From positions 372,001-436,000 of the forward strand of contig OZ244156.1 in the NCBI GenBank assembly GCA_965216395.1: a DNA stretch of 64,000 bases, read 5' to 3'. The notes under the pieces are model-generated. The model saw only the letters and a list, made by a program, of their open reading frames with translations. It was not told the origin of the DNA and did no database searches. Position 1 is the stretch's first letter, and each line of letters opens with the position of its first letter. This document shows, in pieces, positions 17,612 through 25,867 of the stretch. Made by a program: the position numbers and the translations under genes. The DNA is from CAZBXD01 sp965216395 (GTDB taxonomy: Bacteria; Pseudomonadota; Alphaproteobacteria; Micavibrionales; SZUA-601).

Positions 17612-18602
17612 AGGCATCTTCGAGTGTTCGTGAACGCGTTATACCATCGCCATTATCGCTAAATTCGCTTTTTTTCTTTTCCCATCGTTCCTCTTTAAAA
17701 TCTTTAATCAGTTTTTCAAAGCGTGCGCTGGCTTGTCCGATTTCATCTTTAGTGACCATGTTAAAAGCATTTTCAACTATCACTTTTTTCTTATATTGGA
17801 TATCTTGTTTTTTCTCAGCTTTCTTTTCTTTACTCTGTGATCGCTCTTTTTTTAAATCCTCAACTTTGGGGAGTTGCTTTATGATCGGTTGCAGTTTTTG
17901 CTCAACGTGTTTTTTCTTCTCACCCGTAAAGCGCATCAGGGAATGAACTTGGTTTTTATCACTAACCAGAACGACACCACGCCTGCCAATCGCTAAATTG
18001 AAGCCTGCCTTTTTTAAGGCGGTTTGTAATTCTTGCGGGTTTGAGTGTTGTTGATAGAGTTTCTTTATGCGCGCTTTCAATTGTTTGGGCGTATAGCCAT
18101 CACGAATAGTTTGTTGGCGTTCATTCATTGTGTCCCAATTGGAACCAAACTCAGCTTTGAGCGTTTTATGTTTAAAACGTTGTTCTAAATCACGCCCAAG
18201 TTTTTTATGAATGTAATAGTCATTTTTTGTGTCAATGACTTTACCTTGTTCTACATCCGTGCGTTGCCAGACAACATGAATATGGGGACGTCCGCCTTTT
18301 TCATGATAGACAACCGCGCGCGGTTGATTGGTTAACCCTAAGCGGTTTTCCATTTCATTGACACTATATTGCCATTGTTGGGGTGTCATGGTTTCACCGA
18401 TGGCAGGATTAATCTGTGCGTGATAAAGCCCTGTCTTGGCTTTGGTCATCTTTGCGGTCAGTTCCATGTCTTTCAAGGCTTGGGTGAGGTCTTGTGTCGC
18501 TGTACCCGTAATCTCAACCACGACAATACGCTCATTATCATCTTTAAGGAGATGTTGAGCTAAACTCGCGCCATTGGAACGTTTCCCCCCTTTACAGATC
18601 AT
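17529..18602 (-). CDS. mobA: Relaxase/mobilization nuclease (MobA/VirD2-like)
   Basis: 357-aa relaxase of the VirD2-like mobilization nuclease group. It begins MICKGGKRSNGASLAQHLL, and the metal-binding HIHVVWQR motif (about residue 102) follows HEKGGRP, the family signature with HxH. No obvious N-terminal catalytic tyrosine is present; Y57 in TGLYHAQIN is the nearest candidate. The part after about residue 230 is lysine-rich and coiled. The start overlaps the end of mobC by 11 bp, a typical mobC-mobA arrangement, and the oriT candidate lies upstream of mobC. The stop region overlaps the convergent tail-anchored gene. This is a second relaxase class beside the MobF enzyme. Confidence 0.85.
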   Translation of the reverse strand: MICKGGKRSNGASLAQHLLKDDNERIVVVEITGTATQDLTQALKDMELTAKMTKAKTGLYHAQINPAIGETMTPQQWQYSVNEMENRLGLTNQPRAVVYHEKGGRPHIHVVWQRTDVEQGKVIDTKNDYYIHKKLGRDLEQRFKHKTLKAEFGSNWDTMNERQQTIRDGYTPKQLKARIKKLYQQHSNPQELQTALKKAGFNLAIGRRGVVLVSDKNQVHSLMRFTGEKKKHVEQKLQPIIKQLPKVEDLKKERSQSKEKKAEKKQDIQYKKKVIVENAFNMVTKDEIGQASARFEKLIKDFKEERWEKKKSEFSDNGDGITRSRTLEDAFSQTKKMLEHQEDKARENQAQDRGKKR

Positions 18603-18939
18603 ATCCTAGAGCTTGACGGAGATCTGTACGCATGGCTTCAATTTGTTTCAATAAAGATTGCCCTAATGCAACATCCGTTGGATTGCCACTATTGTAATGT
18701 TTGGCGATTTGATTGATATTCCCGCCAATCTTACCCCAAGAAGCCAAAAGCTTAATCAACAGGGCTGTTTCAGCGCCTGATTTCAGCGGTTTGGATTTCA
18801 GCGCGGTTTTGCGAAAATAATCCGCGCCACTTAACCCCGCTTGTTCACAGCGCGCCAGAAAGTTTTGTTTTTCCTGTGCTGTCAGGCGAAATTGCACCAA
18901 TTCATTGCGCTGTCGCTTTTCACTTCTTTTTTTCTTCAT
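18592..18939 (-). CDS. mobC: Relaxosome accessory protein MobC
   Basis: 115-aa basic DNA-binding protein that helps the relaxase open oriT. It has the MobC pattern: a lysine/arginine-rich start, VQFRLTAQEKQNFLARCEQAGLS resembling a ribbon-helix-helix entry, and the conserved C-terminal WGKIGGNINQIAKHYNSG block (about 70-87). Its last codons overlap the relaxase start. It is divergent from the 337-aa gene at 19261, with a GC-rich inverted-repeat region between them. Confidence 0.9.
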   Translation of the reverse strand: MKKKRSEKRQRNELVQFRLTAQEKQNFLARCEQAGLSGADYFRKTALKSKPLKSGAETALLIKLLASWGKIGGNINQIAKHYNSGNPTDVALGQSLLKQIEAMRTDLRQALGYDL

Positions 18940-19080
18940 AACTCAAAAAAAAATAACTCAACCCTTATCGGGGAGGATTAAACGGACGGGGAGTTTCCCC
19001 TCCTTTACAAGGGTGGCGGTATGACCGCCCCATACCTTGCATCTGCCACTCAATAGAAGTTTTTTCTTAAATAAAGATAA
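18940..19080. other. Candidate oriT of the mobC-mobA system
   Basis: This 141-bp stretch is conspicuously GC-rich in an AT-rich element. It contains GGGGA (18988-18992) paired with TCCCC (18996-19000), and GGCGGT (19015-19020) paired with ACCGCC (19024-19029). About ten bases after the second hairpin is CATACCTTGC (19031-19040), similar to the ATCCTG|C nic core of IncP-like and VirD2-like relaxases; a nick between 19039 and 19040 is my guess. Placement directly upstream of mobC is typical of oriT. From 19081 to 19200 I see nothing definite. Confidence 0.5.
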
Positions 19081-19202
19081 GGATTTATTTGTAAAAACGA
19101 TGCGCTTATCACTTTAAAAATATTCACCAAACACACGAAATAGGATGTATTCTGGTAAGATTTTGGGGGCAATGCCCCGCATTTTAGGGCTTTAAGATTT
19201 TC

Positions 19203-19230
19203 TTGACTCTTGTTCGATAATATGTATAAT
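19203..19230 (+). promoter_or_regulatory. Sigma70-like promoter for the 19261 gene
   Basis: TTGACT (19203-19208) and a perfect TATAAT (19225-19230) with a 16-bp spacer. The ATG of the next gene is 30 bp downstream, consistent with a short leader. It may drive the run of plus-strand genes up to the coupling protein. Confidence 0.6.
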
Positions 19231-19260
19231 AATTAGGAACTGTAATAACAGAGAATTGTC

Positions 19261-20274
19261 ATGGACGCGTTTTCATTTCGGATAAGTTTAATCGAGTTAA
19301 CAAAGCCTGTATTAAATAATGCGCATGACGCTGTTCAAGGATTAAACGCCATCAAACAAGCAATTGACTTTCTTCTACTTAGTAACGATGAAATAGATCA
19401 TCAAGAAAGACAAGAACTCATCAATAAGAGTTTTGATATTATCGGTGGTCAATATGATTTACCCGAAACAAAACAGGAATTTTTGCAAACAAACCCTGAT
19501 AAAGTGATTTATGGTTTGACACAGCACTTAAAAAGTCAAAATCCATTATCAACGCTTTATAATTATGACATTCCGTCCAATCTTCCCAAGAATGCACAAT
19601 CTGATTATGTGGAACGTTTGAGAACTTGTGCAAAAGACTCAGCCTTTTATGATTGTTATTTACGAGATACCAGTCGGCTTGACAATTTAGAGGGGATTAG
19701 TTCATCACCCGCAGAACCGAATTCCGATGAATTGGGGTATATCCATCCAAGAGAACGTGAATATAAAGCCTATAAAGCAAGACAAAGAGAAATTGAATTA
19801 GAAGAAGCTAGAGAAGCATATGAAGCACTCAACCGTTCATTTCTTCGTGATGAGAATGGTAAAGTCAATCTTAATGAATACAAAGGTGGCGAAGATTTTT
19901 TGGAAAAGATACATTTTCTCAAACACAGCTTTTGGTCGCTAAGAGATGCGGGTAAGATTCCTAGTAATAGTGATTTCGCAACCTTTAGAACGCTTGATTA
20001 TGATTTCATCATGGGAAAGCTTATAGAAAATCAAATTGTGGTAGATTATCCTGAATATCGATCCCTTGAAGATGAAAATGTCAGACAAGCCCATTATGAG
20101 CAGAAAGCACAAGAATTTGGTGTCAGTGTTGAACTCCTAACAATGGATATTCGTGATGTACCTAATCAAGATGATAGCCTCAATGCTTTTAGGGAAAATG
20201 CCCAAGAAGTTTCATTAGGTCAACGGCTTGTCAATGGCGTCAAAAAAGCGGTTGATTTTGTTAAATCCCTTTAA
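19261..20274 (+). CDS. Hypothetical protein of the mobilization module
   Basis: 337 aa, soluble and acidic, no family recognised. A charged helix (about residues 165-195, rich in R, E, K and A) suggests a coiled coil. No signal peptide or membrane span. It is the first gene of a plus-strand run leading through two membrane proteins to the coupling ATPase and is divergent from mobC, so a relaxosome or transfer role is plausible from context only. Confidence 0.6.
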   Translation: MDAFSFRISLIELTKPVLNNAHDAVQGLNAIKQAIDFLLLSNDEIDHQERQELINKSFDIIGGQYDLPETKQEFLQTNPDKVIYGLTQHLKSQNPLSTLYNYDIPSNLPKNAQSDYVERLRTCAKDSAFYDCYLRDTSRLDNLEGISSSPAEPNSDELGYIHPREREYKAYKARQREIELEEAREAYEALNRSFLRDENGKVNLNEYKGGEDFLEKIHFLKHSFWSLRDAGKIPSNSDFATFRTLDYDFIMGKLIENQIVVDYPEYRSLEDENVRQAHYEQKAQEFGVSVELLTMDIRDVPNQDDSLNAFRENAQEVSLGQRLVNGVKKAVDFVKSL

Positions 20275-20371
20275 TTGAATTGATTAATTTATCAAAATAT
20301 TATTTTTCTTACTTAACATATAAATTTTTATTGTATTTTCATGGTTGAATAACCGTAAAAAAATACAATAA

Positions 20372-21046
20372 ATGAGATTTATTAATCTTGGTAAAAAACG
20401 TCGTTCAAAAAATAGACTTAGAAATACCAATCCTATGATTGTTAATATCTTATGGTATGCATTGGTAATTTATTCAATTATATCTGCATTTGACAAGAAA
20501 TCCTACCTTGGTCCTTGGCTTTTGGTTTTAATAATCTTCTTGGTTGCTATTTCTTTTATCCACAGTTACAAATTTATTAAGTTTCATAAATATGCTGATA
20601 AATTTGAAAATAATGATCCTTGGTTACCGAAAAACTTTGAGATTAAACTTCCACCAACTTTACAAAAAATTGTAGATCGTAATGCTGATGATGTTCGTAA
20701 AGAAATGGGCGTTGAAAAATATATTGAAGCCCTTGAAGCCGAATTAGAATTTCTTCATGAACATAAAAGGAAAATAGAAAAAAAACAAAAAGAATGGGAA
20801 ACTGTTCCCATACCAAAAGACATAGTTTTTTGGAATATAGAGAGTCGAATGACTCTTAGTGGTCGTACCGCTATTTATTCTGCCGATGAACGTGCCTTTA
20901 TTAAAAGAGAATTTATTCGCCTCATTGATGAACAAGAACAACTGATTGCTAAGGTCAATAAGCTTCTTAATAGAGCCATTGATAAAGGCTCTGAGATACC
21001 AAGGGGTAATTTTGACATATCCAATATCGATGGCTTAAATTCTTAA
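20372..21046 (+). CDS. Membrane protein, paralogue 1 upstream of the coupling ATPase
   Basis: 224 aa. Two hydrophobic segments near the N-terminus (about residues 24-40 and 48-66) form a hairpin, followed by a soluble domain. The domain starts with the motif KYADKFENNDPWLPKNF and ends NISNIDGLNS-like (seen as FDISNIDGLNS). The gene at 21072 encodes a clear paralogue with the same layout and both motifs (RYADKFENNDTWLPKNY; ISGIDGLNAIES). No ribosome-binding site is obvious. Because the coupling ATPase that follows has no membrane segment, these proteins are candidates for its missing anchor. I recognise no named family. Confidence 0.7.
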   Translation: MRFINLGKKRRSKNRLRNTNPMIVNILWYALVIYSIISAFDKKSYLGPWLLVLIIFLVAISFIHSYKFIKFHKYADKFENNDPWLPKNFEIKLPPTLQKIVDRNADDVRKEMGVEKYIEALEAELEFLHEHKRKIEKKQKEWETVPIPKDIVFWNIESRMTLSGRTAIYSADERAFIKREFIRLIDEQEQLIAKVNKLLNRAIDKGSEIPRGNFDISNIDGLNS

Positions 21047-21071
21047 ATAATTAACACTTAAACCATAGCTT

Positions 21072-21749
21072 ATGTTTCCTTTTTTCCATGACAGAAAACG
21101 CCGTCGTAAAAATAGATTAAATCTTATTACACGAATAAGTATCCCAATCTTTGTATATTTTTTAGGTCTTGGGATTTATCTTTTAATTATTGATCCGATT
21201 GCAAGAATTTTAGGGCTAGTTATTACTGTGCCTACTGCTCTTACTTGCTATAAATTTTATTGGATGGAAAAATTTCTCCGCTATGCTGATAAATTTGAAA
21301 ATAATGACACGTGGTTGCCAAAAAATTATCCAATTGAAAAACCGCCGATGCTTAAAGAACTTGAACAAAGAACTTTTACTCAAATGTTAGATGCAATCGG
21401 CAATAAAGCCTTTCTTATTGCTATTGAAAAAGATTTAACCTATTTGCACAATCAAAAAGACAAGATTGAATTAAAACAAAAAGACTGGCAGACCGTTCCT
21501 TTACCCAATGAAAATGATTTTTGGGATATTAGAAAACGATACACCATAGGTTGGAATAGAACGGGGATATATTCTAATTATGAACGTTCTGAAATTCAAA
21601 GAGAGTTTATTCGAAAAGTTAGTCTGTGCGATCAAATGATTGCTCAGGCAAATAAAATCCACAATCAGTTGGTTTCTACAGGACATGAAATTCAAAATAA
21701 TCACCGCAATATTTCTGGGATAGACGGTTTAAACGCTATAGAGTCATGA
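21072..21749 (+). CDS. Membrane protein, paralogue 2 upstream of the coupling ATPase
   Basis: 225 aa, paralogous over its length to the product of the gene at 20372: basic start, two adjacent membrane helices (about residues 17-52), then the shared ADKFENND-WLPKN motif, a helical region around KDKIELKQKDWQTVPLP (matching KRKIEKKQKEWETVPIP in the first copy), and the C-terminal IDGLNA. It ends in an ATGA overlap with the coupling ATPase, so the two are translationally coupled. That coupling supports a structural partnership, for example as the membrane subunit of a split coupling protein. Confidence 0.7.
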   Translation: MFPFFHDRKRRRKNRLNLITRISIPIFVYFLGLGIYLLIIDPIARILGLVITVPTALTCYKFYWMEKFLRYADKFENNDTWLPKNYPIEKPPMLKELEQRTFTQMLDAIGNKAFLIAIEKDLTYLHNQKDKIELKQKDWQTVPLPNENDFWDIRKRYTIGWNRTGIYSNYERSEIQREFIRKVSLCDQMIAQANKIHNQLVSTGHEIQNNHRNISGIDGLNAIES

Positions 21750-23119
21750 AAGGTGTTTATATTGGTCAAGACAAAGAGGGTAAATCCTATGCTTATGATA
21801 AAGATGTCCATATTTTAACCGTGGCGCAATCGGGTGCGGGGAAAAATACAGGACTGATTATGCCGAATTTACTCCATGATGCTTTCAAGGGCACAAAAAT
21901 CATTCTTGATCTCAAAGGAGAAAATTCAGCCGTGTGTTCCCATTGGAAAGAAAGAGAAAATCTAGGCAAAACTTTTCGCCTTAATCCTTGGAATATTTTT
22001 GATATGCCATCGATTAATTATAATCCATTTTGTTTGCTCGATGCCTATAATGACAGTATTTATGAAGATTGCCTCGATTTTGCCCTCGCCATTATTCCCG
22101 AAAAGGGCAATCAATCCGATACAGGTGAGCATTTTGATGAAATGGCGCGTGATTTTATTGGTTCATTTTTACTCTACATGGTTGTCTCTGATTATCCAGA
22201 AGTGCCAACGCCATCGAGTTTATACGAAAGTTTGATTATCAATCTCTCATCCATTGAGGGATTTCGAACATTGTGCGATCAAATGATGGCTGTTCACCAT
22301 CCCGACGAAGCGATTAAGAGAGCAATTAAATTATCCGCTCTTTCCATGACGGGTTTGACAACAGGTGGTGAAAATGGCGAATTTCGAGGCATCAAAACCA
22401 CGATTGCCAAAGCTTTGAAAGCATTTCGCGGAAAAATACTCTCAACAGCTGTTGATGATGAAGCTGAACACTCAAAAAATCTATTGAGTGAACTTTTTGA
22501 ACAAGATGTTCTGCATAATGATTTATACATATCATTTCCACAAAATCGTGTCAGTATTGCCCGCGTATGGCTCAGATTGGTCTTAACATCTTTTATCAAA
22601 AGACTTATTGATAACCCGCCTTTAAAACCCGTCTTATTTGTATTGGATGAATTTCCTCAATTGGGAACATTCAACTTGATTAAAAATAATGCGGCGTTCT
22701 TACGCGGATATGGCGTGCGTTTTTGGTTTATCTGTCAAAACCTTGACCAATTAGAAAATAATTACGGTAAAAGTGGACGCCAAGAAATTGTTGAAAATTG
22801 TGGTGTTTCGATGTTCTTTAATGTCAAGGATGAAACAGCCAAATATGTTTCTGAAAAACTGGATAAATATTCCAAATCCATAGAAAACTATAATACGAAT
22901 GAATATCGCACGAGTATTGAACGCTACCGTAAAACCCGTTCCGAAGTCGAACAAGAACAAGGTAGTTTTGTTTTTATTGGACAGAATGAGGCAGTTATGT
23001 TTGAACGTGTTCCTTATTTTAAAATGAAAAACTTAGAACACAGAATAGCACCTAATCCATTATTCTACGGGGTACAAGCCTATCAAGACTATATTGAAAA
23101 AAACAAAAGCCACGATTAA
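21746..23119 (+). CDS. Type IV coupling protein ATPase (VirD4/TraG/TraD-like), lacking membrane domain
   Basis: Couples the relaxosome to a type IV secretion channel. Seen: the nucleotide-binding loop SGAGKNTGLIMPNLL (residues 29-43), the LDLKGEN motif, the Walker B box LFVLDEFPQLG (about 298), and the FICQNLDQLE motif of TraG-family ATPases. At 457 aa it is shorter than VirD4/TraD (commonly 600 aa or more): the P-loop is at residue 30, so the N-terminal transmembrane domain is missing. The start is fixed by the ATGA overlap with the upstream paralogue. Two preceding genes encode small membrane proteins that may replace the anchor. No other secretion-system gene is in the element. Confidence 0.9.
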   Translation: MKGVYIGQDKEGKSYAYDKDVHILTVAQSGAGKNTGLIMPNLLHDAFKGTKIILDLKGENSAVCSHWKERENLGKTFRLNPWNIFDMPSINYNPFCLLDAYNDSIYEDCLDFALAIIPEKGNQSDTGEHFDEMARDFIGSFLLYMVVSDYPEVPTPSSLYESLIINLSSIEGFRTLCDQMMAVHHPDEAIKRAIKLSALSMTGLTTGGENGEFRGIKTTIAKALKAFRGKILSTAVDDEAEHSKNLLSELFEQDVLHNDLYISFPQNRVSIARVWLRLVLTSFIKRLIDNPPLKPVLFVLDEFPQLGTFNLIKNNAAFLRGYGVRFWFICQNLDQLENNYGKSGRQEIVENCGVSMFFNVKDETAKYVSEKLDKYSKSIENYNTNEYRTSIERYRKTRSEVEQEQGSFVFIGQNEAVMFERVPYFKMKNLEHRIAPNPLFYGVQAYQDYIEKNKSHD

Positions 23120-23150
23120 GTGGCCTTTGTCATTGAGTTTTTATGATGGT

Positions 23151-23513
23151 TTAATATTCATGCGCGTGCATAACGGTGAGGACACGCCGAGTTTTATTGA
23201 GATTACTTGGTTCAGGACTACCAAATTCGTAATTGGTGTCATAATAATCAATCTTCCAAAATATGGTTTCTGCATTATGCTTGAAACTACCCATATCATG
23301 TTCACCATAGGGATCATTATCGGGATTGAAATCGTTAAATTCACGGACTTTCTTTGTGATGAGTAATTGGTCATGTACGGGTAATTCAGAAATACCACGT
23401 GTAACCAAATAGCGTCCTTTAATTCCTGTTTCTATTTGCGCATGAGTATCGGCAAAGTTTTGGCGAAAAAGGTCATTTTGCTTTGCAAGCGTTTTTGTAA
23501 TGTCGTCAGTCAT
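23151..23513 (-). CDS. DUF3768 family protein
   Basis: About 120 aa from ATG 23513 (MTDDITKT), six bases after AAGGAG; the frame extends upstream but without a ribosome-binding site. The sequence matches the DUF3768 family of proteobacterial plasmids and islands: LVTRGISELP, the DFNPDNDPYGEHDMGSF block (about 66-82), FWKIDYYD and the terminal TRRVLTVMHAHEY. The function of the family is unknown. It converges on the coupling ATPase and marks the last clearly proteobacterial gene before the Bacteroidota-like block. Confidence 0.85.
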   Translation of the reverse strand: MTDDITKTLAKQNDLFRQNFADTHAQIETGIKGRYLVTRGISELPVHDQLLITKKVREFNDFNPDNDPYGEHDMGSFKHNAETIFWKIDYYDTNYEFGSPEPSNLNKTRRVLTVMHAHEY

Positions 23514-23549
23514 CATATACTCCTTGTCTTTGATGTTGTTAAGTGACTG

Positions 23550-23648
23550 CGGAATGAATTGACTTAAAAGCAAAGATTTTAGATCAGAACCATACGGTCA
23601 GGTGCGAGCCCGTGGCGGGAGAAAATCTGCTTTTAAGTGACATTCCCT
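23550..23648. repeat. Long imperfect inverted repeat
   Basis: ACTTAAAAGCAAAGATTTT (23562-23580) pairs with AAAATCTGCTTTTAAGT (23622-23638), interrupted only by two extra A residues; the pairing resumes outside with GGAATG (23551-23556) and CATTCC (23641-23646). The loop of about 41 bp is GC-rich. It lies between the DUF3768 gene and the start of the Bacteroidota-like block. It could be a structured leader of the DUF3768 gene or a recombination site. Confidence 0.6.
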
Positions 23649-23727
23649 AAAGAACACGACAAGGAATAGACAAGGTATCGTGTTGACACTACGCACAAAA
23701 AACAGATGCAGATATTAAAAATGAAAC

Positions 23728-23997
23728 TTAGCGCGAACGCCCTTTGGAGCGATCATCACGTTTTTGCTCATGAGATTTTTCTTTTTGTTTGGTTTTTTCT
23801 TGTACTTGGTCAGCTTCATATTGTTGCATCCCTAATTTGACGACATTAAGGCGTGATGAATTGATATTCAGTTTTTGAAGCTTTTCTACTTTCATCTTAT
23901 CTAGTGTATCGGCTTTAAGCCCTGTTTCTTGGGCTAAAATATAGCCTTGATTAAAGGCTTTGATATATTCTTTATCGAGCGTGGTGTAATCTTCCAT
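23728..23997 (-). CDS. Small hypothetical protein, Bacteroidota element type
   Basis: 89 aa. The first half contains YIKAFNQGYILAQETGL, a pattern I associate with small proteins of Bacteroidota mobile elements; the C-terminal 25 residues are almost entirely K, E, R, Q and D. No domain recognised. It lies 3 bp after the HTH gene at 24001, on the same strand, so the two form an operon. Confidence 0.6.
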   Translation of the reverse strand: MEDYTTLDKEYIKAFNQGYILAQETGLKADTLDKMKVEKLQKLNINSSRLNVVKLGMQQYEADQVQEKTKQKEKSHEQKRDDRSKGRSR

Positions 23998-24000
23998 AGT

Positions 24001-24270
24001 TTAAAAGGTTTCGCGGGCGTTCGTATTCAAATAGTCATTAATCGAATTTTTATCATAGAGAATGACGCGCGGTTGCGGTTGTGAAAAACGAATTTTACCC
24101 TCATCCCGCAATTTTTGCAGGGTGGTTTTTGAAGCGATATTCAAGAGCTTCATCGCTTCATCGCCATCCACCCAAACCCAAGCATCTTGCTCATATTTTT
24201 GGTCAATATAGGCGGTCACTCTGTCAAAGAGTTTATAAAAAGCTTCTTCTTCTAAACAAATAACTTCCAT
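24001..24270 (-). CDS. Excisionase-like helix-turn-helix protein (Bacteroidota type)
   Basis: 89 aa, MerR/excisionase-like winged helix of the HTH_17 kind. The core reads DGDEAMKLLNIASKTTLQKL followed by RDEGKIRFSQP and ILYDKNSINDYL, the typical layout of helix-turn-helix proteins encoded next to recombinases on Bacteroidota elements. It may act as directionality factor for the recombinase at 28832 or as a regulator. The N-terminal part (MEVICLEEEAFYKLFDRV) also fits that family. Confidence 0.8.
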   Translation of the reverse strand: MEVICLEEEAFYKLFDRVTAYIDQKYEQDAWVWVDGDEAMKLLNIASKTTLQKLRDEGKIRFSQPQPRVILYDKNSINDYLNTNARETF

Positions 24271-24327
24271 TCGGTTTTGTTTTTAATCAAAGAAAAAAGA
24301 TACAAATAAATTGTCAGAAAAAGCATA

Positions 24328-24357
24328 AAAAAACCTGCGCATGTGGCAGGTTTTTTT
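24328..24357 (-). terminator. Rho-independent terminator, likely bidirectional
   Basis: AAACCTGC (24331-24338) pairs with GCAGGTTT (24346-24353); A and T tracts on the two sides allow termination in both directions. On the minus strand it ends the lipoprotein pair at 24390-25721. Confidence 0.75.
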
Positions 24358-24389
24358 GTTTAATTTTGTTAAACCAATGGGACAGAAGA

Positions 24390-25184
24390 TTAATTCATAT
24401 AGAAAGTGTGGATTTTGATTTTATCACTCGTACGTTTCATATTGCCATCTGTGATTTCAAAAATATAAATAGGTGTTTCTAAGTTTCCATCTGTGATATT
24501 AAAAAGTTCATTTCTAATTTCTGGTCCATTTACACCACCATTACCAGTTGCCATACCATCTTCATTTCTTGGAAAATCATTAGGACGTACCGTAAATGTG
24601 ATACTTAAAACAGGTTCATTTGTTGAAGTAAAACCAAGGACACCTTCTTGATCTGTGGTAATTTCAAATTTACCCGTATCAAGATCAATGATAGTTTGAC
24701 CATTGATGTCTTGTCCTTGAACTCCATTAGGAGACCAAGTAACTGTTTCTATTTTATGCAAGATTGCATTAGGTATGGCTCCAACTGGCATATCTTCTGG
24801 TTTGTATGTAAAAGAATAGGTGCCAAAATCAAAATTTCCTGGTACTTGTAGATTAAAGACATCTTTTTCTGGATTCATGATTTGTCCAGTTACAATAATA
24901 GCGGTTGCATCTACATTTATAGCCCCTGCATTAGAAAAATAATCTTTTGTGTTACGTGGTAAGCTGCCAATAGAGGGATTATCCGTTCTTAAGCGATCAC
25001 GTGTTGGACCGACAATATAAATCCCTTCAAGTGAAAAATCTTTACTCACAACATCCTGTGTGTAGAGAGTATTACTTGGATTTTGTGTTATTGGATTTTC
25101 ATCATTATTATTTGTTTCATCTTCACTTGTACAGCCAAGCATGAACAAAGTGAGAAAAATTAAAAATATCGTTTTTGCTTTCAT
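24390..25184 (-). CDS. Predicted Bacteroidota-type lipoprotein, second of a pair
   Basis: 264 aa. The signal ends in a lipobox (FLMLGCTSEDE) near residue 18, and the acidic residues after the cysteine resemble the lipoprotein export signal of Bacteroidota surface lipoproteins. The rest is beta-rich with no family I recognise; it contains many N, D, G and T. It follows the 174-aa lipoprotein gene after 12 bp on the same strand. Surface exposure is an inference from the signal type, and in an alphaproteobacterial host it may not apply. Confidence 0.7.
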   Translation of the reverse strand: MKAKTIFLIFLTLFMLGCTSEDETNNNDENPITQNPSNTLYTQDVVSKDFSLEGIYIVGPTRDRLRTDNPSIGSLPRNTKDYFSNAGAINVDATAIIVTGQIMNPEKDVFNLQVPGNFDFGTYSFTYKPEDMPVGAIPNAILHKIETVTWSPNGVQGQDINGQTIIDLDTGKFEITTDQEGVLGFTSTNEPVLSITFTVRPNDFPRNEDGMATGNGGVNGPEIRNELFNITDGNLETPIYIFEITDGNMKRTSDKIKIHTFYMN

Positions 25185-25196
25185 AAGTTACGTGAT

Positions 25197-25721
25197 TTAT
25201 TCAAGTGTTATAGAGTAAAAAGTTGTTTCAAAAGATGACATTTTAAGACTTGTAATCGTTTGATTTGGAGGAAGATTAATAATAGCTTGTGTTTCTCCTT
25301 GTGGTATCACATCATTTGTATTGAGTAATTGTACAACCTCATCATTATTAAGAACTTGAATAACTGTACAACCGTTAGCGTAATTATTAAAAAGAGGAAT
25401 TGTGATCTTTGAAATACCGCTAACATCACTTAAATCAAGTTCCATAGTACTCGGGTTTCCATCTTGTGGAAAAGCTAGAAGAATTCCATTATTAATATAA
25501 GCATCCGTTGACCTTACTCTAAAAACCGTAAAATCAAACCCTTGTGTGGTAAAAGATGTGTCATCGACATCAAGACCTAGACCATCAAGATTTATGGTCA
25601 CAGGTGTAAATGGTTCTACTTCTGGTGTCACTTCATCATCATCATTACTGCATGACCCTGCCATGAGAATAAAAGACAATGAACTGATAAAAAAGAGTTT
25701 TAAAAATCTGTATGATTTCAT
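25197..25721 (-). CDS. Predicted Bacteroidota-type lipoprotein, first of a pair
   Basis: 174 aa, starting with MKSYRFLKLFFISSLSFILM and a lipobox AGSC followed by SNDDDE, a hallmark of flavobacterial lipoproteins. The mature part is an all-beta-looking domain with no recognised name. It forms an operon with the 264-aa lipoprotein downstream. Upstream lies a 417-bp region with a long inverted repeat. No Shine-Dalgarno is evident. Confidence 0.7.
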   Translation of the reverse strand: MKSYRFLKLFFISSLSFILMAGSCSNDDDEVTPEVEPFTPVTINLDGLGLDVDDTSFTTQGFDFTVFRVRSTDAYINNGILLAFPQDGNPSTMELDLSDVSGISKITIPLFNNYANGCTVIQVLNNDEVVQLLNTNDVIPQGETQAIINLPPNQTITSLKMSSFETTFYSITLE

Positions 25722-25867
25722 TATTTGATACGTTTAAATTGTTAGTAATAAATAGATTGAGGGTTTAGGGGAACGCATCAAGGGGAGTGTTAGGGAACCT
25801 TACGGGGAGCGGATGGTGTGTTGAGTTTTCATGGGCTTAAAAAAAGACAGCGTGGAAACCTAATGTA

